Below, in pieces: positions 24,045 through 33,850 of a stretch of 62,000 nt of DNA (the first letter of the stretch is position 1; every line of letters begins with the position of its first letter). The position numbers were made by a program, and so were the translations under genes. The notes beneath the pieces were generated by a model. That model did no database searches, was not told the DNA's origin, and saw nothing but the letters and a program-made list of their open reading frames with translations. Source of the DNA: Symbiodinium natans (lineage: Eukaryota; Sar; Dinophyceae; Suessiales; Symbiodiniaceae); NCBI GenBank assembly GCA_905221605.1, contig CAJNDS010000668.1:1354814-1416813 (forward strand). The letters are read 5' to 3'.

Positions 24045-27000
24045 TCAGAAGCGTGCTGGTGGGCCTGCCCTTGCCATTAGCCGGTTGAGTCCGGCCAGTG
24101 CATCGAGCAATTTGGCTCGCTGCGCCTGTGGGCCCAGCACCCAATTCAGTTCGTCTTGAAAGTTAAGGACCTTCGCACTTCTGGTTGGAAACCTCTACGC
24201 AGCTGCTTATATGTAGATGTTCTGCTGCGAGGAGACCAGGATGAGGCGTCTTGCCAACTTCTCGGATGGCAGATTTGCGTGACTCCTGGTAGATGGCAGC
24301 CTCGATCAGCGTGGCATGCTGCAGCTCGATTCGGTCGAATCTAAACCATGGTTTTGGAAGGGATTTCCGAGCCCTCCAAAGTTGCTCCCAAATCACTCCA
24401 AAGTCGCTTTGGAGCGATTTTGGAACTTTTTTGGAGCGATTTCGAAGCGATTTTTGGAGCCGAGCCCCTAAAACCCAACTCTAATATAAGTGGAGCTTCA
24501 TGTCAGGGTGAGGGGATTCCGGGCTGTTGCGGGGTTTGAGGGTTTGGCGCCTTAGAGGGCTTAACAGCGAATGTAGGGTGTAGGGTTTCGGATTTAGGCT
24601 TTCGGGTTGGGGGTTTAGGGTTTAGGGTTTAGGGTTTAGGGTTTAGGGTTTAGGGTTTCGGGTTTAGGGTTTAGGGTTTAGGGTTTAGGGTTTAGGGTTT
24701 AGGGTTTAGGGTCTAGGGTCTAGGGTCTAGGGTTTAGGGTTTAGGCCTGGATGTCCGTGTCTTGCACACCTGCCGGCACCTTGATCTCCAGGAACCCTCC
24801 TGAGCTGTGATTTACTCCTAGTAGGAAGTTGGGGAGTTGGGTTTTGGGTTTTGGGTTTTGGGTTTAGGATTTTGGATTTAGGGTTTAGGGTTTAGGGTTT
24901 AGGGTTTAGGGGTTTGGGTTTGGGGTTTGGGGTTTGGGGTTTGGGGTTTGGGGTTTGGGGTTTGGGGTTTGGGGTTTGGGGTTTGGGGTTCAGGGTTTAG
25001 GGTCTAGGGTTTAGGGTTTAGGATTTCGGGTTTAGGGCTTAGGGCTTAGGGTGTATTATATCCCAAAACCCTACACCCAAAACCCTGAACGCATCAAACC
25101 ACTTAAGGGGCGAGACATGACTTTCTGCCCTATTTCCCAGAGACCCTTGGAGCAAAAATTCTCTGTAACTAGGGTCCTCCTGCTTGGAGTCTCATTATAG
25201 CAAGGCCTCAGGGATTGAGAGTTTAGGCTGAAACCCTAAAACCCTAAACCCTAGAACCCAAAACCCTCAACCCTGAAACCCTAGAACCCTAAGCCCCAAC
25301 ATGAAACCCTAGAACCCTAAGACCCTACGACCCAAAGACCCTAAGACCCAAAGACCCTAAGACCCTAAAACCCAAAAACCCTAAAACCCTAAAAACCCTA
25401 AAACCCTAAAACCCTGAAACCCTAAAACCCTAAAACCCTAAAACCCTAAAACCCTAAAACCCTAAAACCCTAAAACCCTAAAACCCTAAAACCCTAAAAC
25501 CCTAAAACCCTACACCCTAAAACCCTAAACCCCTAAAACCCTAAACCCTAGAACCCGAAACCCATATCCCTGTGCAAAGCAGGGCGAGACTCCATCGGCG
25601 CCGCCTGAGGAGAAGCCGAAGACGCGGTCCACCTCCCAGGCTCGGGAATTGCTGGTTTAGGGGGTCGGGTTTAGGGTTTAGGGTTTAGGGTTTAAGGTTT
25701 AGGGTTTAGGGTTTAGGGTTTAGGGTTTAGGGTTTAGGGTTTAGGGTTTAGGGTTTAGGGCTTAGGGCTTAGGGCTTAGGGCTTAGGGCTTAGGGTTTAG
25801 GGTTTAGGGTTTAGGGTTTAGGGTTTAGGGATTAGGGTTTAGGGTTTAGAGATATTGCGTAGAGTAAGCTCCCGAAAGTTGGAACATGGTTTAAGGATGA
25901 TTACAGCTGGGAATACCTGTTGTATACCTTTTGGGGTCTAGGGAAAGGATGTTCCAACCCCTTAACTAAGGAACATTCCTTAAACCATATAAGGAACCCT
26001 CATTTATGTTACGGAATCTTCTTTAATTCAGGGGTATTGGAGTCTCTGGGTTTGGGGTTAAGGGCTTAGGGCTTAGGATTTAGTGCTTTAAGGCTTAGTG
26101 TGGTAGTTGAGAATCAGAGCATCGCCTGTGTATGTCAGTAGGGTTTAGGGTTTAGGCTTTAGGGTTTAGGGCTTAGGGCTTAGGGCTTAGGGTTTAGGGT
26201 TTAGGGTTTAGGGTTTAGGGTTTCGGGTTTGCTAGGCATGTAGGTAGCTGGGTGGGTAGGTGGGTACTAGATAGAGATACTTGAACATCAGGCCTCTCTT
26301 GTGGCCCAGATGCTGCTTTATAAATATGTATAAAAGGATAACCAAATATGTGAAACGATTTCATCAACGGTCAGAATAGGGGAGGGGAACGAACCATCGA
26401 CCGTAAGCCCAGCTTAGGGTTTCGGGTTTGGGGGTTTAGGGTGTATGGTTTAGGGCTTAGGGTTTAGGCTAAGGGCTCAGGGATCAGGGTTTAGGGTTGA
26501 CACCTTGTTGGTGGCATGGTGCGGGCTTTGCTGATGGCGAGATGTCTCAGCGGCTGGAAACTCTGAGTGTGGAGATCTACAACCTCTCTTGCGCTCCGCA
26601 ATATTTGCGCGATTGCATCCTTGTACTTTTTGTAGTGTTTGTATGAGTTGTGATTGTTGCTTGTGTTGTAGCCAAACCAGCCGCGAGCCAAAGACCCCCA
26701 CGCAAAGCAAATAAGGAGCAAAAAGGAACCCCTCAAGGTAAATATCTGCACGGTGTAGGGCTTAGGGTTTAGGGCTTTGGGGTCCTGATAGGTAGGTAAA
26801 TAAGGGTCCGAAAGTCAGGGCCCCACATGTGGCGCACAGACCGTGAGTCATACATAGGGATCTATTTGATTCCAATCGGTAGACCGCGTACCTTGTATGT
26901 ACGTACAGGTGTCATATCAGTACGAGTGTTACAGGGGGAAGATATTGGCAACCCTAAACCCTAAAACCCTAAAACCCTAAACCCCAAACCCTAAACCCTA

Positions 27001-27228
27001 AACCCTAAACCCTAAACCCTAAACCCTAAACCCTAAACCCTAAACCCTAAACCCTAAACCCTGAACCCTGAACCCTGAACCCTGAACCCTGAACCCTGAA
27101 CCCTGAACCCTGAACCAACCATTCAGGCTCCACACTTAACACGCACCCTAAGACCGGCCTTGCTGTCCGAGGAGAACGTGGCTTTCAGGATCCAGGGCAT
27201 ACCGATCTTCCACTCCGAGTCCTCCTTC
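24045..27228 (-). CDS. Multi-exon gene, internal and 3' exons (model A)
   Basis: Minus-strand exons: 27161-27228 (PWILKATFSSDSK, GC donor), 26504-26745 (acceptor GTGCAG, donor AAG|GTG), 25562-25651, 24747-24804 (GC donor, GCCTAAAC), about 24199-24324, and 24045-24154 ending in TGA. The joins from 26504-26745 to 25562-25651 and on to 24747-24804 preserve phase exactly (AG|C, GG|C). The second exon begins with a hydrophobic segment (SFLLLICFAWGSLA) that may span a membrane, followed by a basic helical region. Later parts read VDRVFGFSSGGADG, FLEIKVPAGVQDTDIQ and DELNWVLGPQAQRAK. The link between the last two exons is unresolved. Introns consist of heptamer, AAAACCCT and foldback C sequence. Family unknown. 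Confidence 0.5.
24918..24990 (+). repeat. (GGGGTTT)n array
   Basis: About ten tandem TTTGGGG heptamers, a one-base variant of TTTAGGG, inside a model A intron. Confidence 0.9.
25250..25556 (-). repeat. Octamer array AAAACCCT (TTTTAGGG)
   Basis: A clean run of about 18 units at 25370-25520, with degenerate flanks, of an 8-bp variant with one extra A. It lies within a model A intron immediately downstream of the exon at 25562-25651. Confidence 0.9.
25660..25856 (+). repeat. Long (TTTAGGG)n array with (CTTAGGG) core
   Basis: About 27 heptamers with a block of five CTTAGGG units in the middle, within a model A intron. Confidence 0.95.
25938..26049. mobile_element. Foldback family C copy
   Basis: The copy contains CTAAGGAACATTCCTTAAACC, ATATAAGGAACCCTC and GGGGTATTGGAGTCTCTGGG. 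These segments and their order are shared with the copies at 30697, 36408 and 37440. The ends are imperfectly complementary. Non-coding. Confidence 0.6.
26940..27118 (-). repeat. (CCCTAAA)n followed by (CCCTGAA)n
   Basis: About 15 CCCTAAA units pass abruptly into eight CCCTGAA units, indicating local tandem spread of a point variant. Confidence 0.95.
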
Positions 27229-27236
27229 CTGGGTTC

Positions 27237-27365
27237 GGGGTTTAGGGTTTAGGGTTTAGGGTTTAGGGTTTAGGGTTTAGGGTTTGGGGTTTGGGGTTTG
27301 GGGTTTGGGGTTTGGGGTTTGGGGTTTTGGGGTTTGGGGTTTGGGGTTTGGGGTTTGGGATTTAG
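27237..27365 (+). repeat. (TTTAGGG)n followed by (TTTGGGG)n
   Basis: About seven TTTAGGG and eleven TTTGGGG units, directly upstream (minus sense) of the 27161-27228 exon. Confidence 0.95.
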
Positions 27366-28655
27366 GGTTTAGGCTTTAGGGTTGAGGGTTTAAGGTTTAA
27401 GATTAAGGTTTAGGGTTTAGGGGGTTTAGGGTTGTTAGTTGCTGTGGTTTAGGGTCGGTATCCCTACACCACACCCCGATACTCTAAGCCCTAAACCCCA
27501 AAACCCAACCCAACCGGTGTTCAGGATTGGCCGGGGGCTGGGTATTGGGGTGCAGTTGGTCGTCTGGCCTCCCTAAGCTCTCCGAAGCTTGCGAAGGTAC
27601 CTACCCCCAGGAAACCCCCCTCCCTCAAGAACCCTATAGTTCATGAGTAGCTATAGGTAGGTTTATAATTATGGCAGCTATTGTCATGTTTCTGTTTAGG
27701 GTACCTATAACCAGAGACTTTATGGCCACCTATGAACCTCCAAGTTGTCACGACGACGGACTCCAACGGTCACTTCTTGTGTAGAAATCGATCCAAGTAT
27801 GGGCCTTTTCCTCCACTATCGTATATTCCTTACCCAGTCAATGAACCCTAAACCCTAAACCCTAAACCCTAAACCCTAAACCCTAAACCCTAAACCCTAA
27901 ACCCTAATTAAACCCGAAAAGGGAATCGGCACCGTCACTAACGGTCACTGCCTCAATTTTCAACTCTTCTTGTTTCTCCAGAGTCCCCGACTAGTGACGA
28001 TGGTGATGGCTGTGACAGCTTTGATGGATAATGCGTGTGCGTCGGTAACGCAAACCCTCCACCTGGTTCTCCATGGCCTTGGCTTTCCTCTTTGGCCGAG
28101 AGACGATGATAGGCGATGGGAGTCGGCATATCATACGAACACAGAGACATCGTCCTCCCCAATTTCTGCGGCCCATTTGGGCGGCCAAATGGTGTTCAAC
28201 CCCAAGCCCAACCCCACCCTCCCCCCAAAGAGAATGTAAAAAAATTATAAGACATAGGAGTTCAGGGCTTAGAGTTTAGGGTTTTGGGTTTAGGGTGAAG
28301 CGAACAAGCCCTTACGGCCCTTGAACCCTAAAGCCTCCTGAGCAGTGCGCACTCAAGCCCTTCCGGCCCTCACCTCAAAACCCCGCTAGAAGTCCTACTA
28401 AAACCCAACAACAACTCTTAAAAAACCGTGGCCCTCCTCCAAAAGCCCGCAAACCCCCCAAAGAAAACCCAAAAAGAGAACCGGAACTTCCCTAACACCC
28501 TAAAGACGCCCTAAACCCTAAACCCTAAACCCTAAATTTGCCCTAAGCCCCAAAGAACCTTAAAGAAAACCCCCTAAACCCTAAACCCTAAACCCTAAAC
28601 CCTAAACCCTAAACCCTAAACCCTTAACCCTAAACCCTAAACCCTAAAACCTCTC
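27366..28655. other. Mosaic with unique segments, no firm gene
   Basis: Contains a truncated foldback A (about 27635-27747), a (CCCTAAA)n block (27844-27905) and a unique island at 27950-28250. Overlapping frames on both strands in that island, including a Lys/Arg-rich minus frame, could be part of an exon. From 28480 to 28645 there are more CCCTAAA arrays. Confidence 0.5.
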
Positions 28656-28731
28656 CTAGAAGCGCCACATGCGGCCGGCCGGCAAAGCGGCGCGCAGCTT
28701 CTCCAGATCAAAGACCGAGTCCATCGGATTC
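28656..28731 (-). CDS. Candidate terminal exon
   Basis: A GTCCAG acceptor is followed by 1 nt and 25 codons ending in TAG. The peptide NPMDSVFDLEKLRAALPAG is strongly protein-like. Upstream (right), heptamer arrays begin at about 28790. No phase-matched upstream exon was identified. Family unknown. Confidence 0.45.
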
Positions 28732-28769
28732 CTGGACACCCCCAGGAAGACCCCCATGTTTAAGGCGAA

Positions 28770-29098
28770 TGGTCTTGAGGTTTAGGGTTTAGCGTTTAGG
28801 GTTTAGGGTTTAGGGTTTAGGGTTTAGGGCTTAGGGTTTAGGGTTTAGGGCTTAGGGCTTAGGGCTTAGGGCTTAGGGTTTAGGGCTTCGCTGCCTGAAC
28901 TAAGGAGTATTTCTCAGAAGGTTTTGGGGCTTCCGGCTACTGGCACCCTTATATGATTTACGGATACTCCAGAATTAATCAAGCCTTGCATTCCTGGGAA
29001 AACCACCCTAAATCCTAAACCCTAAACCCTACATCCTAAACCCTAAACCCTAAACCCTAAATCCTAGACCCTAAGGTTCAGAGTCGTGGAGCTTGTAG
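28770..29098. repeat. Heptamer arrays between candidate genes
   Basis: TTTAGGG and CTTAGGG run (28775-28885), unique AT-rich filler, then CCCTAAA units up to the first exon of model C. Confidence 0.75.
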
Positions 29099-29646
29099 GG
29101 GCACCTAAGCCCACCACTCTCATCCGGCGAAGTGGTGCAGGCCAGGTTTAGGGTTTAGGGTTTAGGGCTTAGGGTCGAGGGTCGAGGGTCTAGGGTCTAG
29201 GGTTTAGGGTTTAGGGTTTAGGGTCGAGGGTCTAGGGTTTAGGGTTTAGGGCTTGTGTCTAGCACTGAGAATGGCATACCGTTGGCAAGCATCATAGAAT
29301 TCACTGGAAGCTGCCAAGACTCATCGCCGCACCTCCATTCTCGTCGTCAACCTTGCTCCGAGTGCGAAAATAACTTGGCAGGAAATGCAGGAATCGCCCA
29401 AAATCCTAGCCTAAACCCTAAACCCCATTAGGGCTTGGGGTCTTGGGTCTAGAATCAAGAGATTGCCCGAACCCCCCATGTGCACCTTTAATAAGAGGCA
29501 AGAAGAAGCTGAGGGTACCATCGGGGGGATAGTTGGGCGGTTTCTTCAAGGGTTTGGGGTTCGGGGCTTAGGGTTTCGCGCTTGGGACGGGCCTGTTCTG
29601 GCGGGGCAAGAAAATCACGGCCGTGTCTCCGAAGCCCCTACTATAA
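29099..29646 (+). CDS. Four-exon 3' end of an unknown gene (model C)
   Basis: Four plus-strand exons join in phase: 29099-29145 (15 codons plus 2 nt), 29263-29408 (1 nt, 48 codons, 1 nt), 29462-29514 (2 nt, 17 codons) and 29572-29646 (25 codons ending in TAA). Donors are GTTTAGGG, GCCTAAAC and GTACCATC; acceptors are TGTAG, TCTAG, AAGAG and CTTAG. Exon 2 carries PLASIIEFTGSCQD and C-x2-C; exon 3 NCPNPPCAPLIRGKKKLR; exon 4 ends ITAVSPKPLL. The first intron (29146-29262) is nothing but heptamers, and the other two are only 53 and 57 bp. Earlier exons are not resolved. I recognise no family. This is the cleanest spliced model in the window. Confidence 0.6.
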
Positions 29647-30005
29647 CCTGAACCTCGGTACGGTGCAGGCCCCGCGGGCTCTACGAGATGGACATCGGGT
29701 CCTTAGGTACTACTATACTCCTTTAGAACCTTAATAAAAGTATGTCTTTTAAATTTCCTCTTGGGTTTTATATACACAAAACAAAACTTGATTCCCAAGA
29801 AAGGTATAGACTAGGGGGATTTAGGATCTAGGGTTTGGGGCTGTTGGGCTCATAGTTTTGTGTTTTAGGGTCCAAAACCAGCACATCACACCCGGCGAAA
29901 ACTGAACCACCCAAACCCTGCACAACCCTCCATTGTGGAGCTTAGGGTTTCTTAGGCAGTACAGACCCCGAACCCTAAACCCTAAACCCTAATAAGGCAT
30001 ACGAT

Positions 30006-30078
30006 TTAGACTCCTGTAGTACCCACTCGCTGCGACCGCAGGGCGAGCACCACTTCTTTCGGCAGGGAGTCCGGATAC
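30006..30078 (-). CDS. Candidate terminal exon
   Basis: After a TGTGCAG acceptor, 1 nt plus 24 codons reach a TAA. The peptide YPDSLPKEVVLALRSQR is protein-like. A GT (GTGGGTAC) occurs before the stop, so the segment might instead be internal. No linked exon was found. Confidence 0.4.
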
Positions 30079-30336
30079 CTGCACATCTTGACATCCCCGA
30101 AACCCCGAAACCGAACCTAACCCTAAATACGCCATTCGCGGACCACCCCCCCCCTCTCCCCCCGCCCTCCCCCCCATCATACTCCCCCCCCCCTCTCAGT
30201 GGTTTATGGTGGTTTCTGTGGTTCATGGTTTAGGGGGGTCGAGACCCCAGCACTTGAACTCCTTGAAAGCCTTTAAAGCCTTTAAAGCCTCTGCACCCCA
30301 AGCCCCTCAACCTCTGAGTTCGCGTAAGGGAGCAAA

Positions 30337-30646
30337 GGGGGGTTTAGGGTTTAGGGTTTCAGGGTTCAGGGTTCAGGGTTCAGGGTTTAGGGTTTAGGGT
30401 TTAGGGTTTAGGGTTTAGGGTTTAGGGTTTAGGGTTTAGGGTTTAGGGTTTAGGGTTTAGGGTTTAGGGTTTAGGGTTTAGGGTTTAGGTTGTAGGGTTT
30501 AGGGTTTAGGGTTTAGGGTTTAGGGTTTAGGGTTTAGGGTTTAGGGTTTAGGGTTTAGGGTTTAGGGTTTAGGGTTTAGGGTTTAGGGTTTAGGGTTTAG
30601 GGTTTAGGTTTTAGGGTTTAGGGTTTAGGGTTTAGGGTTTAGGGCG
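30337..30646 (+). repeat. Longest (TTTAGGG)n array, about 310 bp
   Basis: More than 40 tandem heptamers with only a few substitutions, starting with three TTCAGGG units. The exon-like plus-strand island at 30251-30340 ends at its GTTTAGGG start. A short plus-strand island (AAFVYMSSCGAL then TAG at 30680-30682) follows its TTTAG end, so the array may be a complete intron. Confidence 0.95.
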
Positions 30647-30696
30647 GCCTTCGTCTACATGTCAAGCTGCGGAGCTCTTTAGCAACTTGCCGACAC

Positions 30697-30808
30697 CCAG
30701 AGACTCCAATAGTTGCCCCTCAGTTAGGGAATATTCCTTCAACCACAGAAAGGAACCTTCTGATATCTTGAAGAATATTCCTTAAGGCGCATTGGGGTCC
30801 CTGGGCAC
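30697..30808. mobile_element. Foldback family C copy
   Basis: It begins CCAGAGACTCCAATAG and ends ATTGGGGTCCCTGGG (imperfect inverted ends). Internally it holds GGAATATTCCTTCAACC, GAAAGGAACC and GAATATTCCTTAAGG. Same organisation as the copies at 25938 and 36408. Confidence 0.65.
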
Positions 30809-30983
30809 CCACACCCCCACCCCCACTCCTACATTTACGCTCTAGAAGCTTCCCTCAGAGGTGAGGGGGAGGAATAAATCCCATGAACCCTAGAGCCTAC
30901 ATCGAAACGCCCAAAGAACCAAAACCCTAAACCCCAAACCGAAAACCTCAAAAGCCTAACCCTACTCCCCGGCCTGTTGATCA

Positions 30984-31052
30984 GGCCCTTCGGGCAGGGG
31001 TTTGACTCCTCCTCCAGCTCCTCGCAGCCGCGACATTGCGGGAGGGCTCGCA
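30984..31052 (-). CDS. Candidate exon, Cys-containing
   Basis: After an AG (CTGCGAG) the minus strand encodes PQCRGCEELEEESNPCPKG and ends at a possible GC donor (AACAG|GCCGG). The C-x2-C and C-P patterns recall model E. No phase-matched partner was established. Confidence 0.35.
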
Positions 31053-31932
31053 GTTCAGGGTTTTGGGGTTTTGGGTTTCGGGTTTAGGGTTTGGGGTTTG
31101 GGGTTTAGTGTTTAGGGTTTAGGGTTTAGGGTTTAGGGTTTAGGGGTTTAGGGTTGTGGGGTTGGGGGTGGGGGGGGGAGGAACACATTATGGGTTTTCG
31201 GGTTGAGGGTTCGGGGTTGAGGGGCTTTAGGGGTGCAACCCTAAACCCTAAACCCGAAACCCTAAACCCTAAACCCGTAACCCGAAACCCTAAACCCGAA
31301 ACCCCCCAAACCCCAAACCCCCAATTCCAGCACGCTACAGAGTCGGCAGCCGTCGAAGAATCTACTGACGAACATCGCGCGCGCGCAACGTGAAAACTTG
31401 AGAAGTACCATCGCCTCCCCACTTGGGTTTACTAGGGCCTTAGGGTTTACTCTACACCTTAAACCCAAAACCCGAAACCCTAAACCTGAACCCTAATATA
31501 GGTTTTAGGCCTTGCAGGGTTTAAGGTTTTTCGGGTGTAGGTGGCAACTACTTACAGTAAGTCCCCGAACCTCCTGGACCTTCAGCCCTAAACACAATGT
31601 TTAGGGTTTGGGGTTCAGGGTTTAGGGTTGAGGGTTTAGGGTTTTGGGGTTTAGGGTTTAGGGTTCAGAGTTCAGGGTTCAGGGTTTAGGGTTTGGGGCT
31701 TAGGATGTAGCGTTTTTTTGGAATTTAGGGTGAAATTGTACCAAAATTCCTTGAAGTGCAGTAGCCTTGAACGACAACCCCCAAAATGCCCACAGGGCAC
31801 TGCCAACCCACTGTGGGAATGCTTCTCGAACTGTTGAAGTTTAGGGTTTATAGGGGGTTTTAGGGAACATAGGGGTTCGGGGTTTCTCGGGCTTACAGGG
31901 TTTAAAGGGCGTATATGGCTTGCTTGCAGAGT

Positions 31933-33093
31933 TTATAGGCCATATAGGGTTTCAGTGAGGTCCTCAGCCTCGTTGTCGGCCTGGCGAAGGCTTGCTCGAA
32001 CCTTTCGGAAGGAGCTGGTTTGGCGTTCGAGGAACCCGAGCCCTAAACCCTAAACCCTAAACCCTCAACCCTCAACCCTAAACACCAACAAGACCGAAAT
32101 ATTGAAACCCCAGAGCCCGAAGGCTTAGGGGACCCCAGAACCCCAAGGCTCAGGGAGTCTTAGAAACGTTAAGGCCCCATCTTGGGGTACTTGGAGGTTC
32201 ATGGCACTGGCCAAGCAATTTTAACTGTACTTATAACCCCACTTCTCATACCCCGAAAGGGCCTTATAGGGGTCATCCCTATTATAAGTAGGGTTATGTG
32301 CCCAACCCCTCCCGTTATACCCCTCATATACCCTATACAGCCCAAGGTCCATATTTCAGAACCCTAAACCCTAAACCCTAAACCCTAAACCCATATTTCA
32401 GAACCCTTCTAAAGGAGGTAAGGGACGACACTGAGGTCCCCTGCAATTCCCCTTAGGGCCCAAGGGGGACCTCGGAGCCCTGAGGCTTCGGGAACCCCAG
32501 AACCTCAGGATCCTAGCCCTAAACCCTAAACCCTAAACCCTAAACCCTGAACCCTAGGACAGTGGACCCCGGAAGAAGCCTAGGATCCGAGGATCCTAGG
32601 ACCCTGGCACCGTCGGACCCTGGCACCCTGGGACCCTCGCAGATAGGGCAGGTGGTTCAGGGGGTGTAGGGTGTAGGGTTTCGGGTTTAGGGTTTGTGGT
32701 GTAGGGTTTCGGGTGTGTAGGGCAATAGGGTTTAGGGTTTACGAGACGAGCACCCCGAGCGCTAACTTCGGTGGAGGGTCGCCGTGGCTGCGGCGTTGCA
32801 ACCCAAATCTGCCACCTCGAATAGACTACTACTCCAAATCACCGCAGCCGAAGTGGGGCTTCGGGCTTTGGGGTTTTGGGTTCGGGGTTCGGCGTTTAGG
32901 CAATTGGGTTTAGGGTCTCAGGGTTAGAGTTTAGGTTTTGGGTTTAGGGTTTATCGTTTGGGGTTCAGGGTTTAGGGTTTAGGGTTTCGGGTTTAGGGTT
33001 TAGGGTTTAGGGTTTAGGGTTTAGAGGGTTTAGGGCCTTGGCAGAATGCACCAGGACGGCGGGAAAGATCGCCACAAGGAGTAACTTCATCAT
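31933..33093 (-). CDS. Small predicted secreted protein, three exons (model D)
   Basis: Exon 1 (33037-33093) starts with ATG ATG and encodes 19 codons forming a textbook signal peptide (MMKLLLVAIFPAVLVHSAK), ending at a GC donor (AAG|GCCCTAAA). Exon 2 (32754-32808, acceptor GGCAG, donor GTGCTC) and exon 3 (31933-32042, acceptor TTTAG) join in phase and finish with TAA, giving 73 residues. Exon 3 is charged and helical (SSFRKVRASLRQADNEAEDL). Exon 1 is well supported. Exon 2 overlaps a longer plus-strand frame (32743-32860) that also looks coding, so the middle of this model is uncertain. Introns contain heptamer arrays, foldbacks A and B, and GGATCC-type repeats. Confidence 0.4.
32188..32300. 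mobile_element. Foldback family A, 5' part
   Basis: Starts TACTTGGAGGTTCATGGCAC and shares ACTGTACTTATAACC and CCCCGAAAGGGCCTTA with the copy at 1519. The right terminus is missing or too diverged to place. Confidence 0.6.
32333..32460. mobile_element. Foldback family B fragment split by a heptamer array
   Basis: Contains the family B segments CATATTTCAGAACCC and AAAGGAGGTAAGGGA and ends AATTCCCCTTAGGG. A 25-bp CCCTAAA array (32366-32390) interrupts it, flanked by a perfect 17-bp direct repeat (32349-32365 and 32391-32407). The copy at 41325 has the equivalent sequence uninterrupted. Confidence 0.75.
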
Positions 33094-33179
33094 GGTCGGA
33101 TGGGGGAAATGACGTAAGAACTAAAGGGAGCACACGTCTGAGAGCCGAGAAGGCCATTGGAGCTTCAGGAAGGGTGGGT

Positions 33180-33221
33180 TTAGGGTTTAGGGTTGAGGGT
33201 TGAGGGTTGAGGGTTTAGGGT

Positions 33222-33274
<53 letters not shown>

Positions 33275-33440
33275 GGTTTAGGGTTTAGGGTTTAGGGCTT
33301 AGGGCTTAGGGTTTAGGGTTTAGGGCAACTGGAGCACCTCACCGCCGAGAGCCAACAGGCCAAAAACAGGAGCCCTTTTTTTGTTTACCCCGAGGGTTGA
33401 AGGTTGAGGGTTGAAGGTTGAGGGTTGAGGGTTGAGGGTC
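33180..33440 (+). repeat. (TTGAGGG)n arrays around an exon-like island
   Basis: TTGAGGG units at 33190-33285 and 33395-33440 flank TTTAGGG/CTTAGGG units and a plus-strand island (33324-33395). The island follows a TTTAG and encodes QLEHLTAESQQAKNRSPFF up to a TGA, so it is a possible terminal exon. A 19-bp poly-C tract follows at 33440. Confidence 0.7.
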
Positions 33441-33465
33441 CCCCCCCCCCCCCCCCCCGGGTCGA

Positions 33466-33850
33466 GCTCCATGGTCTTGATTGGCCGGGCAAACTTGTCC
33501 TTGTAGAGGCCAGACTTGACATTAGAGAGCGCAAGGTTAAACCCTAAACCCTAAACCCTAAACCCTACAGGCCCCAAGCCCCAAGCCCTAAACCCTATAC
33601 GTCGCCTCGAGGCTCTACCAAAGCGGCCGAGCCGTTTACTTCTTTTTCACAGGAAGCTCGCCAGTTGGCCCCGGCGCATGGCGACTCCTGCTGGGGTTGA
33701 AAGGCTTGGGGTTTGGGGTTTGAAGGTTTGGGGTTTGGGGTTTAGGGTTTCTGGTTGGAGGTGTAGGGCTTAGGGGGGAAAACTCCAGATCTCCTGTTCC
33801 AGTGCTCCTAGCCTCAGGGAAACGCGAGGCGTTTCCAATGACCTTAAACC
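33466..33850 (-). CDS. Cluster of candidate minus-strand exons
   Basis: Three islands look coding on minus: 33770-33848 (KVIGNASRFPEARSTGTGD), 33604-33690 (acceptor CCCCAG, containing CAGANWRASCEKEVNG, ending TAG) and 33466-33534 (GLYKDKFARPIKTMELDPG). They are separated by heptamer blocks. I could not verify all donor/acceptor phases, so whether they form one gene is open. Product unknown. Confidence 0.35.
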
